Positions 1-10,419 of a stretch of DNA of 23,096 bases are shown piece by piece. A program made the translations under genes and the position numbers. Below the pieces are notes generated by a model. The model was not told where the DNA came from, did not search any database, and saw nothing but the letters and a program-made list of their open reading frames with translations. This DNA is from JBBRLA01 sp038231615 (GTDB lineage Bacteria; Myxococcota_A; Polyangia; Palsa-1104; JAEUJZ01): the NCBI GenBank assembly GCA_038231615.1, contig JBBRLA010000045.1:1-23096 (forward strand), given 5' to 3'. Numbering within the stretch: the first letter of the stretch is position 1; each line of letters begins with the position of its first letter.

Positions 1-300
1 AGAAGCCGAACTTCTTGGCCTCCCCCGTGAGCGGGTGGGACCACAGCTTGTCCGCCAGGACCAACAGCTGAGCCTCCAACTCCCGCTGCTGCGGGGGTGA
101 CGCCAACAAGGGACCGACCACGCTGAAGCGCAGCTGCGCCCTTCCACGCGATAGCCGAGCTTGCGCAGCGCCTCTTGCTTGCCGTTGATCGTGAGGGAGG
201 CCGCAGCCTCTAGCAGACGCTGTACGTGGTGCTGATTCAGTCGCCCGGAATCCAGGTCAAAGACAAAGTGCTGAATCGGCGGTTTTCGAGGACTGGACAC
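1..300 (-). pseudogene. Truncated, frameshifted DDE-type transposase/integrase, N-terminal part
   Basis: Read on the minus strand from a GTG at 300, with GGAG about 7 nt upstream. The first frame gives a peptide beginning VSSPRKPPIQHFVFDLDSGR and running through KQEALRKLGYRVE. Near 135-150 the reading frame is lost. In a second frame the sequence continues as GRAQLRFSVVGPLLASPP, then a stretch including ADKLWSHPLTGEAKKFGF, and runs off the window at base 1. From memory this second part resembles the N-terminal region of Mu/IS-like DDE transposases, which precedes their helix-turn-helix and catalytic core. One base appears to be missing at the junction. The catalytic domain, if present, lies outside the window. 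I could not find terminal inverted repeats. The family call is moderate; the frameshift is seen directly. Confidence 0.55.
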
Positions 301-518
301 GGGTGCGCTCCGATGCGCACCGTGAGGAAAGAGCACCCGGCGGGCAGCGACGAAGCGCGAACGCCGCCCCCTCGCTGGTAGCTATTCAGCAAGGTCCGGG
401 GCGGTCAGAGCGTACACCGATCTGGCGCCTGGCGTCTGCACTGGCCATCAGCGCAGTAGGGCCGCCCAGCAGGCACAGGCGTTGACACCCTGATGATGAT
501 GATTACGTTCGCAGTTGC

Positions 519-968
519 ATGACTCCACAAGCCAAGGCGAAAGCCGAGTTTGACATCGCACAGTTCAAGGCGCGGACCGGGTCGAGCCAGCCACAGGATC
601 ACTCCCCGTGGCCGGACAATACTAGGGAGTGCGTGTTCGCCCATGCGGCATTTGTAGTGCTCGACAGGGCCGTCGAGGAATACTCGAAGCATATGCATTC
701 GCAGGGGGTCCCCATCCGGTACAACCGAAGGGACACAGCGATCATCGTATCCCTGGGCCTCAGACGGGCCGTCTAGGCATTGAAGCTCGACGAGTCCGCG
801 GTGGGCATCTGCTTCGCCACAACGTCGCTCTACACGGGCGAGGACAAGGCTCTGTTCGCCACGCCATGGCCTGCCGGTGTGATGCCGATCGATCAACTCG
901 ATGGCCCGATTCAGGTCTTCATGGAGGACATGCGCGCCTACCTGTTGAACGGCACGATTCCATCGTGA
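519..968 (+). pseudogene. Hypothetical protein interrupted by one in-frame TAG
   Basis: A single reading frame runs from ATG 519 to TGA 966-968 and is broken only by TAG at 774-776. The two halves are 85 residues (MTPQAKAKAEFDIAQF at its start, SLGLRRAV at its end) and about 62 residues (LKLDESAVGICFATTSLY at its start, MEDMRAYLLNGTIPS at its end). Both sides have ordinary protein-like composition and the frame does not shift, so one 150-codon gene with a nonsense mutation is the simplest reading. I see no Shine-Dalgarno before 519; a run of four GAT codons lies just upstream in frame. I do not recognise the family. Alternatives are two small genes, or a stop read through; nothing shows the latter. 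It lies between the transposase relic and a gene-free stretch, which fits a decaying accessory region. Confidence 0.4.
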
Positions 969-1309
969 TCGCTACCCTGGCCCCTGGCCCCATAGTTGAG
1001 TCTGCCGCCGGGCTCAGACATCCAGACCACCCCGCCCCGCAAAACCGACCACTGTGGCTCATATTAGACCAGCACCGGCGAAGACCCGATCCCGGCGTCC
1101 GCGACACCCCCAGGTAGGGTGTCCGCCACGCCTTACACACGTCAGCGCGACCCCGACAAGGGGGTACGTGGCAGCACAGGCCGGGCAGATGCAGAAAAAG
1201 GGGGTGGACCTTCAGCAGGCGAACATCGGGATACAGAGCCCCCTGATCTCCGCGCGGAAAGCGGACATCCATGGGTAAGGACGTGAGCCTGGCGAATCGC
1301 GAGAGCGTC
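969..1309. other. Gene-free stretch with no recognisable feature
   Basis: Open frames here (for example the reading across 919-1512 on the minus strand) have arginine- and proline-rich shadow-like composition and overlap the genuine gene starting at 1345. I see no tRNA, hairpin with a T-tract, or repeat. It is most likely degraded intergenic DNA between the amber-broken frame and the promoter at 1310. Confidence 0.4.
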
Positions 1310-1337
1310 GTGACAAGCCTTCGCGTCGAGGTACAAT
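1310..1337 (+). promoter_or_regulatory. Sigma-70-like promoter with leaderless geometry
   Basis: GTGACA (1310-1315, 5/6 to TTGACA), a 16-nt spacer, and TACAAT (1332-1337, 5/6 to TATAAT). The ATG at 1345 begins 8 nt after the -10 box, where transcription would be expected to start, so the mRNA would be leaderless. Confidence 0.5.
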
Positions 1338-1344
1338 TGGCGTG

Positions 1345-2208
1345 ATGGTCCAGCGTCGTATCACCCCATGCCGACTCTTCGTGATCCTGGCGCGAAACGC
1401 ACCCGTCGGGTTGGTCTTGCGCCACGGCCCGACAAAGTGGACGCAGATCATCAAGTGGAACACCGCCACCGACCAGTTCGAGGACGGCCAATGGTTCCAC
1501 GGCACGATCCACGACCAGCGCTGCGATCTGTCCCCCTCAGGCAAACGGTGGATCTACTTCGCCGCCAAGCACCATTTGCGCAAGGTGGACCCCTTGTACA
1601 CGTCCACCTGGACCGGGATCGGCAAGACCCCGTATTTCACTGCTCTTGCGCTGTGGCCCAATCACGACACGATCTACCAGGGCGGCGGCCTCTTCGCGGC
1701 GGAGAACACGCTTTGGCTCAACTCGGTGGAGACGCGCTGGTCCAGTCCGCAGCGAGATCAGGTCCCCCGGGCTCACTTCAAGCACACACCGCCGGCGGGG
1801 CTGAAGATCGTGCCCATCGTGCTGACCTCGGGTGATCAGCTTTTTCCTCGGCGGCTGGTACGCGATGGCTGGACGCTGACGACGCCGGGAGATGTGAATC
1901 AGGACATGGCGGTTCCCAGCGGTCGGCTGACCCGCCAGCGCGGTCACCTGCAACTCGGGCTGGAATTCGACTTCCAAAAGACGCTCTACACCCTCGTCGA
2001 TGAGGCTGCCCCCGCGGGCGATCCGCCGCTCCTGGAAACGCAGGAGTGGGCCGACTGGGACCAGCAGGGACGGCTGGTCCTGGCCCGGCAGGGGAAGCTC
2101 CTTTCGGCCACGCAGGTCGCCGGACGGCTGGTGTTCCAGGAAATCGCCGACTTCAACGCTCGCCATCCCGTTCGCATCCTGGCGCCTTCCCATGCCCGCT
2201 CGTGGTGA
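1345..2208 (+). CDS. Conserved hypothetical protein (DTATDxFExGQWF-type family)
   Basis: A 287-residue protein of unknown function. The N-terminal half carries the pattern I associate with a family of bacterial hypothetical proteins: a hydrophobic strand (GLVLRHGPTKW), then NTATDQFEDGQWFHG, a CDLSPSGKRWIYFAAK segment, YTSTWTGIGKTPYFTALALW, and a glycine-rich YQGGGLF turn. The 'SPSGKRWIYFA' type strand is reminiscent of a beta-propeller blade, but I cannot count convincing repeats. There is no signal peptide or transmembrane segment. The start is chosen at ATG 1345 because a TACAAT box ends 7 nt before it; GTG 1342 in the same frame is the alternative. The gene is convergent with ddl, with 9 bp between the stops. 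No function is proposed. Confidence 0.8.
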   Translation: MVQRRITPCRLFVILARNAPVGLVLRHGPTKWTQIIKWNTATDQFEDGQWFHGTIHDQRCDLSPSGKRWIYFAAKHHLRKVDPLYTSTWTGIGKTPYFTALALWPNHDTIYQGGGLFAAENTLWLNSVETRWSSPQRDQVPRAHFKHTPPAGLKIVPIVLTSGDQLFPRRLVRDGWTLTTPGDVNQDMAVPSGRLTRQRGHLQLGLEFDFQKTLYTLVDEAAPAGDPPLLETQEWADWDQQGRLVLARQGKLLSATQVAGRLVFQEIADFNARHPVRILAPSHARSW

Positions 2209-2217
2209 GCCCCTCCC

Positions 2218-3123
2218 CTATTGCTTGAGGGACGCGCTGAGCAGGATGCGTTCGACCAGGGTGGGGTAGTCGATGTTCTTCTGGGCGGCGATCTTCGGCA
2301 GGAGGCTCTTCTCCGTCAGGCCCGGCAGGGTATTCACCTCCAGGCACACGGCGCGGCCCGTGGGGGACAGGATCAAGTCGGTGCGGGTCGCCCCGTCGCA
2401 CTGAAGGGCCGCGTGCGCCCGCCGCCCGAGATCCAGCACCAGGTGCCGCTCGGCCGCGGTGATCGGCGCCGGGACCAGGTACTGGGTGTCGTTACGCTGG
2501 TACTTGGCGGCGTAGTCGTAGAACTCCGTGGCCGGGCGGACCTCGACCTCACCCAGGGCCTCGCCGGAAAGCACCGCCACCTGGATCTCCCGGCCCTTGA
2601 CGTACTCCTCCAGCAGGACCTCGCCGTGCAGGTTGGAGGCAATTTCCAGCGCCGCGTCCAGTTCGCCGGGGCCGTGGACGATGGAGATGCCTACCGAGGA
2701 ACCCTCCCGGGAGGGCTTGACCACCAGGGGAAAGCCGATGCGCGCCACGTCGGCGGCGCCGTGGTACTTGCACCAGCGGGGCGACTCGATGCCCTCGTGG
2801 TCGAAGATGCGCCGGGTAGCGACCTTGTCCATGGCCAGGGCCGAGGACAGGACGCCCGAGCCGGTGTAGGGGATGCCGCAGCATTCCAGCAGACCCTGGA
2901 CGCAGCCGTCTTCGCCGAAGGTGCCGTGCAGGGCGATAAAGGCCACCTGGACTCGTTCATCGGTCAGGGCGCGCCACAGGTCGTGGCCGGCTCCGGTCCA
3001 GTCGACGGCGACGGCGTCGTGCCCACGGGAAAGCAGGGCGGCAAGGACGCCCCGACCGCTGTTCAGCGAGACCTCCCGCTCGGCGGAGGGCCCGCCCATG
3101 ATCACCCCGACGCGCTGGCTCAT
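2218..3123 (-). CDS. ddl: D-alanine--D-alanine ligase
   Basis: ATP-grasp ligase of 301 residues joining two D-alanines for peptidoglycan precursor synthesis in the cytoplasm. It begins VGVIMGGPSAEREVSLNSG, with the first-substrate glutamate at E15 as in E. coli DdlB. ALHGTFGEDGCVQGLLE and YTGSGVLSSALAMDK follow, then the ATP-binding PLVVKPSREGSSVGIS and LLEEYVKGREIQVAV, and finally the metal-binding CLEVNTLPGLTEKSLLP. The omega loop keeps EFYDYAAKY; a tyrosine after the loop lysine indicates a D-Ala-D-Ala rather than a D-Ala-D-lactate enzyme (family knowledge). AAGGAGC lies about 6-8 nt before the ATG. It stands alone rather than in a mur/fts cluster, divergent from the NUDIX gene across about 119 bp. 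Length and motifs are complete. Confidence 0.97.
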   Translation of the reverse strand: MSQRVGVIMGGPSAEREVSLNSGRGVLAALLSRGHDAVAVDWTGAGHDLWRALTDERVQVAFIALHGTFGEDGCVQGLLECCGIPYTGSGVLSSALAMDKVATRRIFDHEGIESPRWCKYHGAADVARIGFPLVVKPSREGSSVGISIVHGPGELDAALEIASNLHGEVLLEEYVKGREIQVAVLSGEALGEVEVRPATEFYDYAAKYQRNDTQYLVPAPITAAERHLVLDLGRRAHAALQCDGATRTDLILSPTGRAVCLEVNTLPGLTEKSLLPKIAAQKNIDYPTLVERILLSASLKQ

Positions 3124-3242
3124 TCTTCACCGCTCCTTGGTTGTTGGGTAGTGAAAGCCAGCTACGCCGGCTTGGCAACTTTTTCTCCCTGCCTCGCCAG
3201 GAACGCGCCAAAACTTAATAAAGATCGGATAAGGTCCGCGCC

Positions 3243-4040
3243 ATGACCCTCGCGAACCCTGAGGATCCGGTGCGGCGCACCTTTTCGGTGGCGGTCTACC
3301 CCCGGCAGGCGGGGCGGGCGCTGCTCATCCGGCACCTGCGGCTGGGCATCTGGCTGCCCCCCGGCGGCGAGTGCGACCCCGGCGAGACCCCGCTGGAAGC
3401 GGCGGCTCGGGAACTGCGCGAGGAAACCGGCCTTGTGGGGCGCTTTCCCCTGCTCTCGGATGTCGAAGGGACGCCCGCGGGCCTGATCGGGTATGAGGAA
3501 CACCCGGCGGGGAGCAAGGGGACGCACCTGAATTTCGTCTTCGTCGCCGACGTGGACACCGAAGAGGTGCGCCCGAACGAGGAATTCCACGAATGGCGCT
3601 GGACGGACACCATGGCCGGCCTTTCCGCCCCGCCCAACGTGGGGCAGCTTCTGGAGGTGGCGCTGGCGTCGTCGGTGGAGACCCCCGGGGCCCTGCGGGC
3701 GCTGGCCCGGCGCTGGCTGTCGGCGTTCAACGGCAGGGACCTGTCTGGGTTGCTGGCCCTGTATGCGGACGACGCGGTACACGAGAGCCCCAAGTTGAGG
3801 GTGGCGCGGCCGGAGACAAAAGGGCAGGTCAGCGGCAAGGACGCCCTGCGGGCCTGGTGGGCGGACGCCTTCCGTCGGCTCCCGGGCTTGCGCTATGAAG
3901 AGCGATCGCTGACGGCGGATGGCGGGCGGGTGTTCATGGAGTATCTGCGCGTGTGCCCAGGCGAACCCTCGTTCGTGGTGGCCGAGGTGCTGGAAGCCCG
4001 GGACGGCCGGATCCGCTCATCCCGGGTCTATCACGGCTGA
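3243..4040 (+). CDS. NUDIX hydrolase fused to an NTF2/SnoaL-like domain
   Basis: A 265-residue two-domain protein. Residues ~10-135 form a NUDIX domain with a perfect Nudix box (G42 x5 E48 x7 R56-E57-L-x-E60-E61-x-G63-L64), the metal and diphosphate site for hydrolysis of nucleoside-diphosphate-linked substrates. Residues ~140-265 look like an NTF2/SnoaL-type fold: an N-terminal helix with FNGRDLSGLLALYADDAVHE, then KGQVSGKDALRAWWADAF, and strands ending VAEVLEARDGRIRSSRVYHG. The substrate cannot be deduced. The start at 3243 has AAGG about 9 nt upstream. ddl is divergent and the NACHT gene convergent, with 31 bp between the stops. The two domains are in one continuous frame with no sign of a frameshift, so the fusion looks genuine. 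Confidence 0.87.
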   Translation: MTLANPEDPVRRTFSVAVYPRQAGRALLIRHLRLGIWLPPGGECDPGETPLEAAARELREETGLVGRFPLLSDVEGTPAGLIGYEEHPAGSKGTHLNFVFVADVDTEEVRPNEEFHEWRWTDTMAGLSAPPNVGQLLEVALASSVETPGALRALARRWLSAFNGRDLSGLLALYADDAVHESPKLRVARPETKGQVSGKDALRAWWADAFRRLPGLRYEERSLTADGGRVFMEYLRVCPGEPSFVVAEVLEARDGRIRSSRVYHG

Positions 4041-4071
4041 TTCAGGCAAAAGCCAGCGGCGCCAGTTGCGG

Positions 4072-6798
4072 TCACGAGCCCCAGGCCCAGGCGGGCAGCC
4101 CGAGTCCCTGCTTGTTGGCGACGGCCCCCTCGGCGCCCTGCTCGCGGACCAGGCGGATGCCCTCCCAGGCGGCCAGCTTCCCCGAGGAGCGGGCCATGAT
4201 CAGTTGCAGCCAGCCGTGGAACTCCAGCACCGCCTGCTGCATCTGCTTTTTCTGCGCCAGCTCCGCAGGAGCGGCGTTGCCGTAGTCGCGGTAGACGATT
4301 TCGGCGAAAAGGGCCATGTAGCGCCGCTGCGCCTGCTGCACCCCCAGCACCGTCTCGGCGGCCACGGCGTCGAGGATGTCGGTGAGCAGGCGGCAGAAGC
4401 GGGCCATCGACTCGTCGTCGTCGGACTCCGAGAGCAGGGCGTTGGTCAGGTTCAGCGCCACCGGGATGTTGTACTTCTCGATGGCGGTGGCGATCTGGTT
4501 GACGTTGCCCGCCCGGGACAGCACCCGCGCCAGGTCCAAGTCCGGCGAGATCACCACGCCCAGGTCGAAGGCCCGGGTGATGATCAGTTCGCGCACGTGG
4601 CCGATGGCGTGCACCACCGCCTTCTCCAGCGCCGGATCGAGCTGCATGTTCAACGCCTTGATCACGTCGTGGTCGAAGACCGAGTCCACCTCGCGGTTCA
4701 GGCTCCGCTCCAGCGGGATCGAGGGGCGCAGGGAAAGCATCGGCAGCCGCTCGATGTCGGTGCGGATGGCCCCCTCGTGGCGCTGGGTCAGGCCCACCAG
4801 GCTGTACTGCTCGCCATCGGCGCACCAGCAGGAGAGCGAGGTGTTGCTGGCGCTGTACTGGCGCGCTTCCTCGGGGCGAGGCAGGCGGAAACGCAGGGTG
4901 CCGCCTTGGCGCATGCTCAGCCAGATGCAGAAGTCCCGGGCGTCTTCATAGCGCAACCCGGCCACCGGCTGCCCGGAAGTGCCCATGGAGAAGTGCAGCG
5001 CCGTCCAGTGGTCGGGCTGGTAGTAGTAGCCGCGCTCCCGCATGTCGTCGAGGAAAAGCTGGTACTCGGCGCAGGTGACGAAGTCGGGGTCGATCTCGCG
5101 CTGCTCGTCCACCCGCTGGAGCGACTTGAGCCGGCGGCCCAGGCGCACCTCGGCGGCCAGGCGGCGCCGGGTGGTCTCGAGCTTCTGCAGGCGCACGCGC
5201 TCCCTTTCATCTTCCAGGGCGGCGATCTTGTCGAGAAGCGATGGGTTCTCCAGGGCCAGGCGGTACTCGACCTCCGTTCGCACCTCGGGGGAAAGGACCT
5301 TGGCTTCCTCAAGGCACTCCTGGGCCAGGGTCAGGGACTGCACCTTGGGGTGGTCCAGGCAGGCCTGCACCAGGGCGCTGGCGTCTCCCAGGCCAGCGTA
5401 CAGGATCAACGACTCGTACCAGAAGTTGTCGTCGACCATCTGCTCGAAGCTGGTGGCCGTGCTCTTCTTCTCGTACAGGTAGACTGCGGCCAGGTACTCT
5501 TGCAGTGCCTGGTGGGCGAAGCGGTAGTTGCCCACTTCCCGCTCGACCAGGAGGGCGCCGCTCTCGCGCACCGCGCGGAGGAATTTTTCCGCGGCGACCT
5601 CGTCGGGAGGGTTGCTCAACATCGGGGCGATGAGGCGGCACAGGTCCGCCGCCTTGATGTCGCGCAGGCGGCGCTTCATCAGTGCCGAGGCCACGGCGCG
5701 CAGGACCAGGACCTTCTTGGAGACCGGGATGCCGTCCTTGCCGGCGCGTGGGCCGCAGTTGATGAGAGCCTCGCAGATCAGGCCGTAAAGTTCGTTGCGG
5801 CTCTGGGGCAGGCCGTTCTTCTCGAAGTGCAGCTTGGCAATGACCGAAAGCACCTGTGGGTTGACGGTCATCCCGGAAAGCGCCGGCAGCACGCGGATGC
5901 GCTGCAGAAGGTCGGCGGCCTTCTTGTTGGCCCGGGTGCGCAAGGCGTCCTCGCCGGTGCCGGTCGCCGCCTGGGGTTCCATGGACTCGGCCACGACGAA
6001 GAAACTCTCGATGAGACGCCGCACCTGCTCGCCGGAGAAGGCCTGCATTTCCAGCACCCAGGCCTGCTTCAGCGGCGCGTCGCGGTAGCCGTTGGGCCGC
6101 GCGGTCACCACGAAGCGCGAGCGCGGGTAGGTGGCGATCTGCCGGTCCAGGTAGGCCGCCAGGGCCTTGCGCTGCCCCAGGTCGCCGAGTTCGTCGAGGC
6201 CGTCGCAAAGGACCAGACCGTCCCCGCGGTCCAGGGCGCGCAAGAAGAAGCCCTCCGGGGGGTTCAGGTCGGGGAAAAGCTTGGCGTCGGCGAAGTGGGC
6301 CTGGAGTCGATTGGCCAGGGGGACCGCCGGCTCCTGCATCCAGGGGAGAAAATCCCTTGCGGACAGCAGAATCGGGGAGAAGAGGCGCGAGCCGTAGCGT
6401 TCGTGGCGCGAATGGGCCATGGTCAAAAGCAGGTGCTGAAGCAGGGCGCTCTTGCCGTAGCCCGGCCCGCCCAGGATGGCGATGGCGGTGGCCTCGGGGT
6501 ACTTGGGGTTGCGCAAGAAGTCCCAGACCGAACGCTTGCCGACCAGTTCCTTGACGGTGTTGGGGTTTGAGTGGACCTTGCCGGGGTTGGCCGCGAAGGC
6601 AATCCGGGGGTCCACGAAGACCCTGTCGAAGTCGACCTTGAAAGAACCGATCCCCCGGCCCGACATGTAGAGCGAGCCGTGCTCCAGGGCCATCCGCTGG
6701 CCGTAGAAGTTGGCGAAGTCGCGCTCGGTGGTCTCGGCGCTGACGGCTTTCTTCCGCCCGAAGATGTCCACGGAGAAGAATTTTCTCAGGTCAGCCAT
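4072..6798 (-). CDS. NACHT-family STAND NTPase with C-terminal formylglycine-generating-enzyme-like domain
   Basis: A 908-residue predicted cytoplasmic NTPase. Residues ~25-75 are a short lead-in segment typical ahead of NACHT domains. The NACHT core has Walker A GGPGYGKS (110-117), Walker B LVLCDGLDEL (195-204) and a VVTARP sensor segment near 230-235. A helical region continues through FAHQALQEYLAAVYLYE, the usual end of NACHT modules. Residues ~520-565 are a charged predicted coiled coil. Residues ~565-670 resemble a formylglycine-generating-enzyme/C-type-lectin-like module (VTCAEYQLFLDDMRERG, YEDARDFCIWL, RFRLPRPEEARQY). The last ~240 residues are helical and unassigned. AGAGGA lies just before the ATG, behind a good promoter. 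Known bacterial NACHT proteins include antiphage sensors and signalling ATPases; which role applies here is inference. No nuclease or other effector domain is recognisable. Confidence 0.88.
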   Translation of the reverse strand: MADLRKFFSVDIFGRKKAVSAETTERDFANFYGQRMALEHGSLYMSGRGIGSFKVDFDRVFVDPRIAFAANPGKVHSNPNTVKELVGKRSVWDFLRNPKYPEATAIAILGGPGYGKSALLQHLLLTMAHSRHERYGSRLFSPILLSARDFLPWMQEPAVPLANRLQAHFADAKLFPDLNPPEGFFLRALDRGDGLVLCDGLDELGDLGQRKALAAYLDRQIATYPRSRFVVTARPNGYRDAPLKQAWVLEMQAFSGEQVRRLIESFFVVAESMEPQAATGTGEDALRTRANKKAADLLQRIRVLPALSGMTVNPQVLSVIAKLHFEKNGLPQSRNELYGLICEALINCGPRAGKDGIPVSKKVLVLRAVASALMKRRLRDIKAADLCRLIAPMLSNPPDEVAAEKFLRAVRESGALLVEREVGNYRFAHQALQEYLAAVYLYEKKSTATSFEQMVDDNFWYESLILYAGLGDASALVQACLDHPKVQSLTLAQECLEEAKVLSPEVRTEVEYRLALENPSLLDKIAALEDERERVRLQKLETTRRRLAAEVRLGRRLKSLQRVDEQREIDPDFVTCAEYQLFLDDMRERGYYYQPDHWTALHFSMGTSGQPVAGLRYEDARDFCIWLSMRQGGTLRFRLPRPEEARQYSASNTSLSCWCADGEQYSLVGLTQRHEGAIRTDIERLPMLSLRPSIPLERSLNREVDSVFDHDVIKALNMQLDPALEKAVVHAIGHVRELIITRAFDLGVVISPDLDLARVLSRAGNVNQIATAIEKYNIPVALNLTNALLSESDDDESMARFCRLLTDILDAVAAETVLGVQQAQRRYMALFAEIVYRDYGNAAPAELAQKKQMQQAVLEFHGWLQLIMARSSGKLAAWEGIRLVREQGAEGAVANKQGLGLPAWAWGS

Positions 6799-6854
6799 GC
6801 TTCCTCTCCGTCGGGGTCAGCTTTGCAAGGCACAAAAGTTGTAGCCGTATCTGC

Positions 6855-6884
6855 ATTTTACACCGGATACGACGGGCATGTAAA
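6855..6884 (-). promoter_or_regulatory. Sigma-70-like promoter of the NACHT gene
   Basis: On the minus strand: TTTACA (6879-6884), an 18-nt spacer, and TAAAAT (6855-6860), each 5/6 to consensus. Transcription would begin about 50 nt before the ATG at 6798, leaving room for the AGAGGA ribosome site. This gives the NACHT gene its own promoter, divergent from gloA. Confidence 0.55.
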
Positions 6885-6955
6885 CAAAGGCGGAATCCGA
6901 TGTCGGTGGGCGTCCTGATTTGGGGCTGATTTCGGGAGAGTTTCAGCGGGGGAGG

Positions 6956-6961
6956 TATAAT
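6956..6961 (+). promoter_or_regulatory. -10 box (TATAAT) directly upstream of gloA
   Basis: A perfect TATAAT followed by TTGGGGC-like spacing puts the likely transcription start at or next to the gloA ATG (6968). No good -35 is visible. The arrangement mirrors TACAATTGG at 1332-1340 before the hypothetical gene. Confidence 0.5.
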
Positions 6962-6967
6962 TGGGGC

Positions 6968-7351
<384 letters not shown>

Positions 7352-7361
7352 GCGAAGCCGG

Positions 7362-10268
<2,907 letters not shown>

Positions 10269-10305
10269 GTGGTCGGCTTCGTATGGGTCTTCCCTGCGAG
10301 AGGCA

Positions 10306-10325
10306 CGGCCCCGGTAGGGGGGCCG
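10306..10325. other. GC hairpin in the uvrA 5' leader
   Basis: CGGCCCC (10306-10312) pairs perfectly with GGGGCCG (10319-10325) around a 6-nt loop. It lies between the predicted promoter and the uvrA start. No T-tract follows on the minus strand, so it is a leader stem rather than an evident terminator. Confidence 0.45.
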
Positions 10326-10351
10326 CGTACGCTCTGCACAGATGGGAGCGT

Positions 10352-10381
10352 GTCATAGCATGAAGCTTGCGCTTGCGACAA
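10352..10381 (-). promoter_or_regulatory. Candidate uvrA promoter with extended -10
   Basis: On the minus strand: TTGTCG (10376-10381), an 18-nt spacer and TATGAC (10352-10357), preceded by TGC to form an extended -10. Each hexamer is 4/6 to consensus. The predicted leader to the uvrA ATG is about 75-80 nt. Confidence 0.4.
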
Positions 10382-10419
10382 CCATCGGGGGCGAGAAAAA
10401 ACGACGATGTCTGTGAAAA

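Noticed and set aside
3158..3190. Possible stem followed by TTTTT upstream of the NUDIX gene
   Set aside because: The stem GCCAGC/GCTTGGC is short and imperfect, and no plus-strand gene ends there.
3919..6570. 883-codon plus-strand open frame
   Set aside because: It overlaps the NUDIX gene end and runs antisense to the NACHT gene, whose Walker motifs and ribosome site mark it as the real gene.
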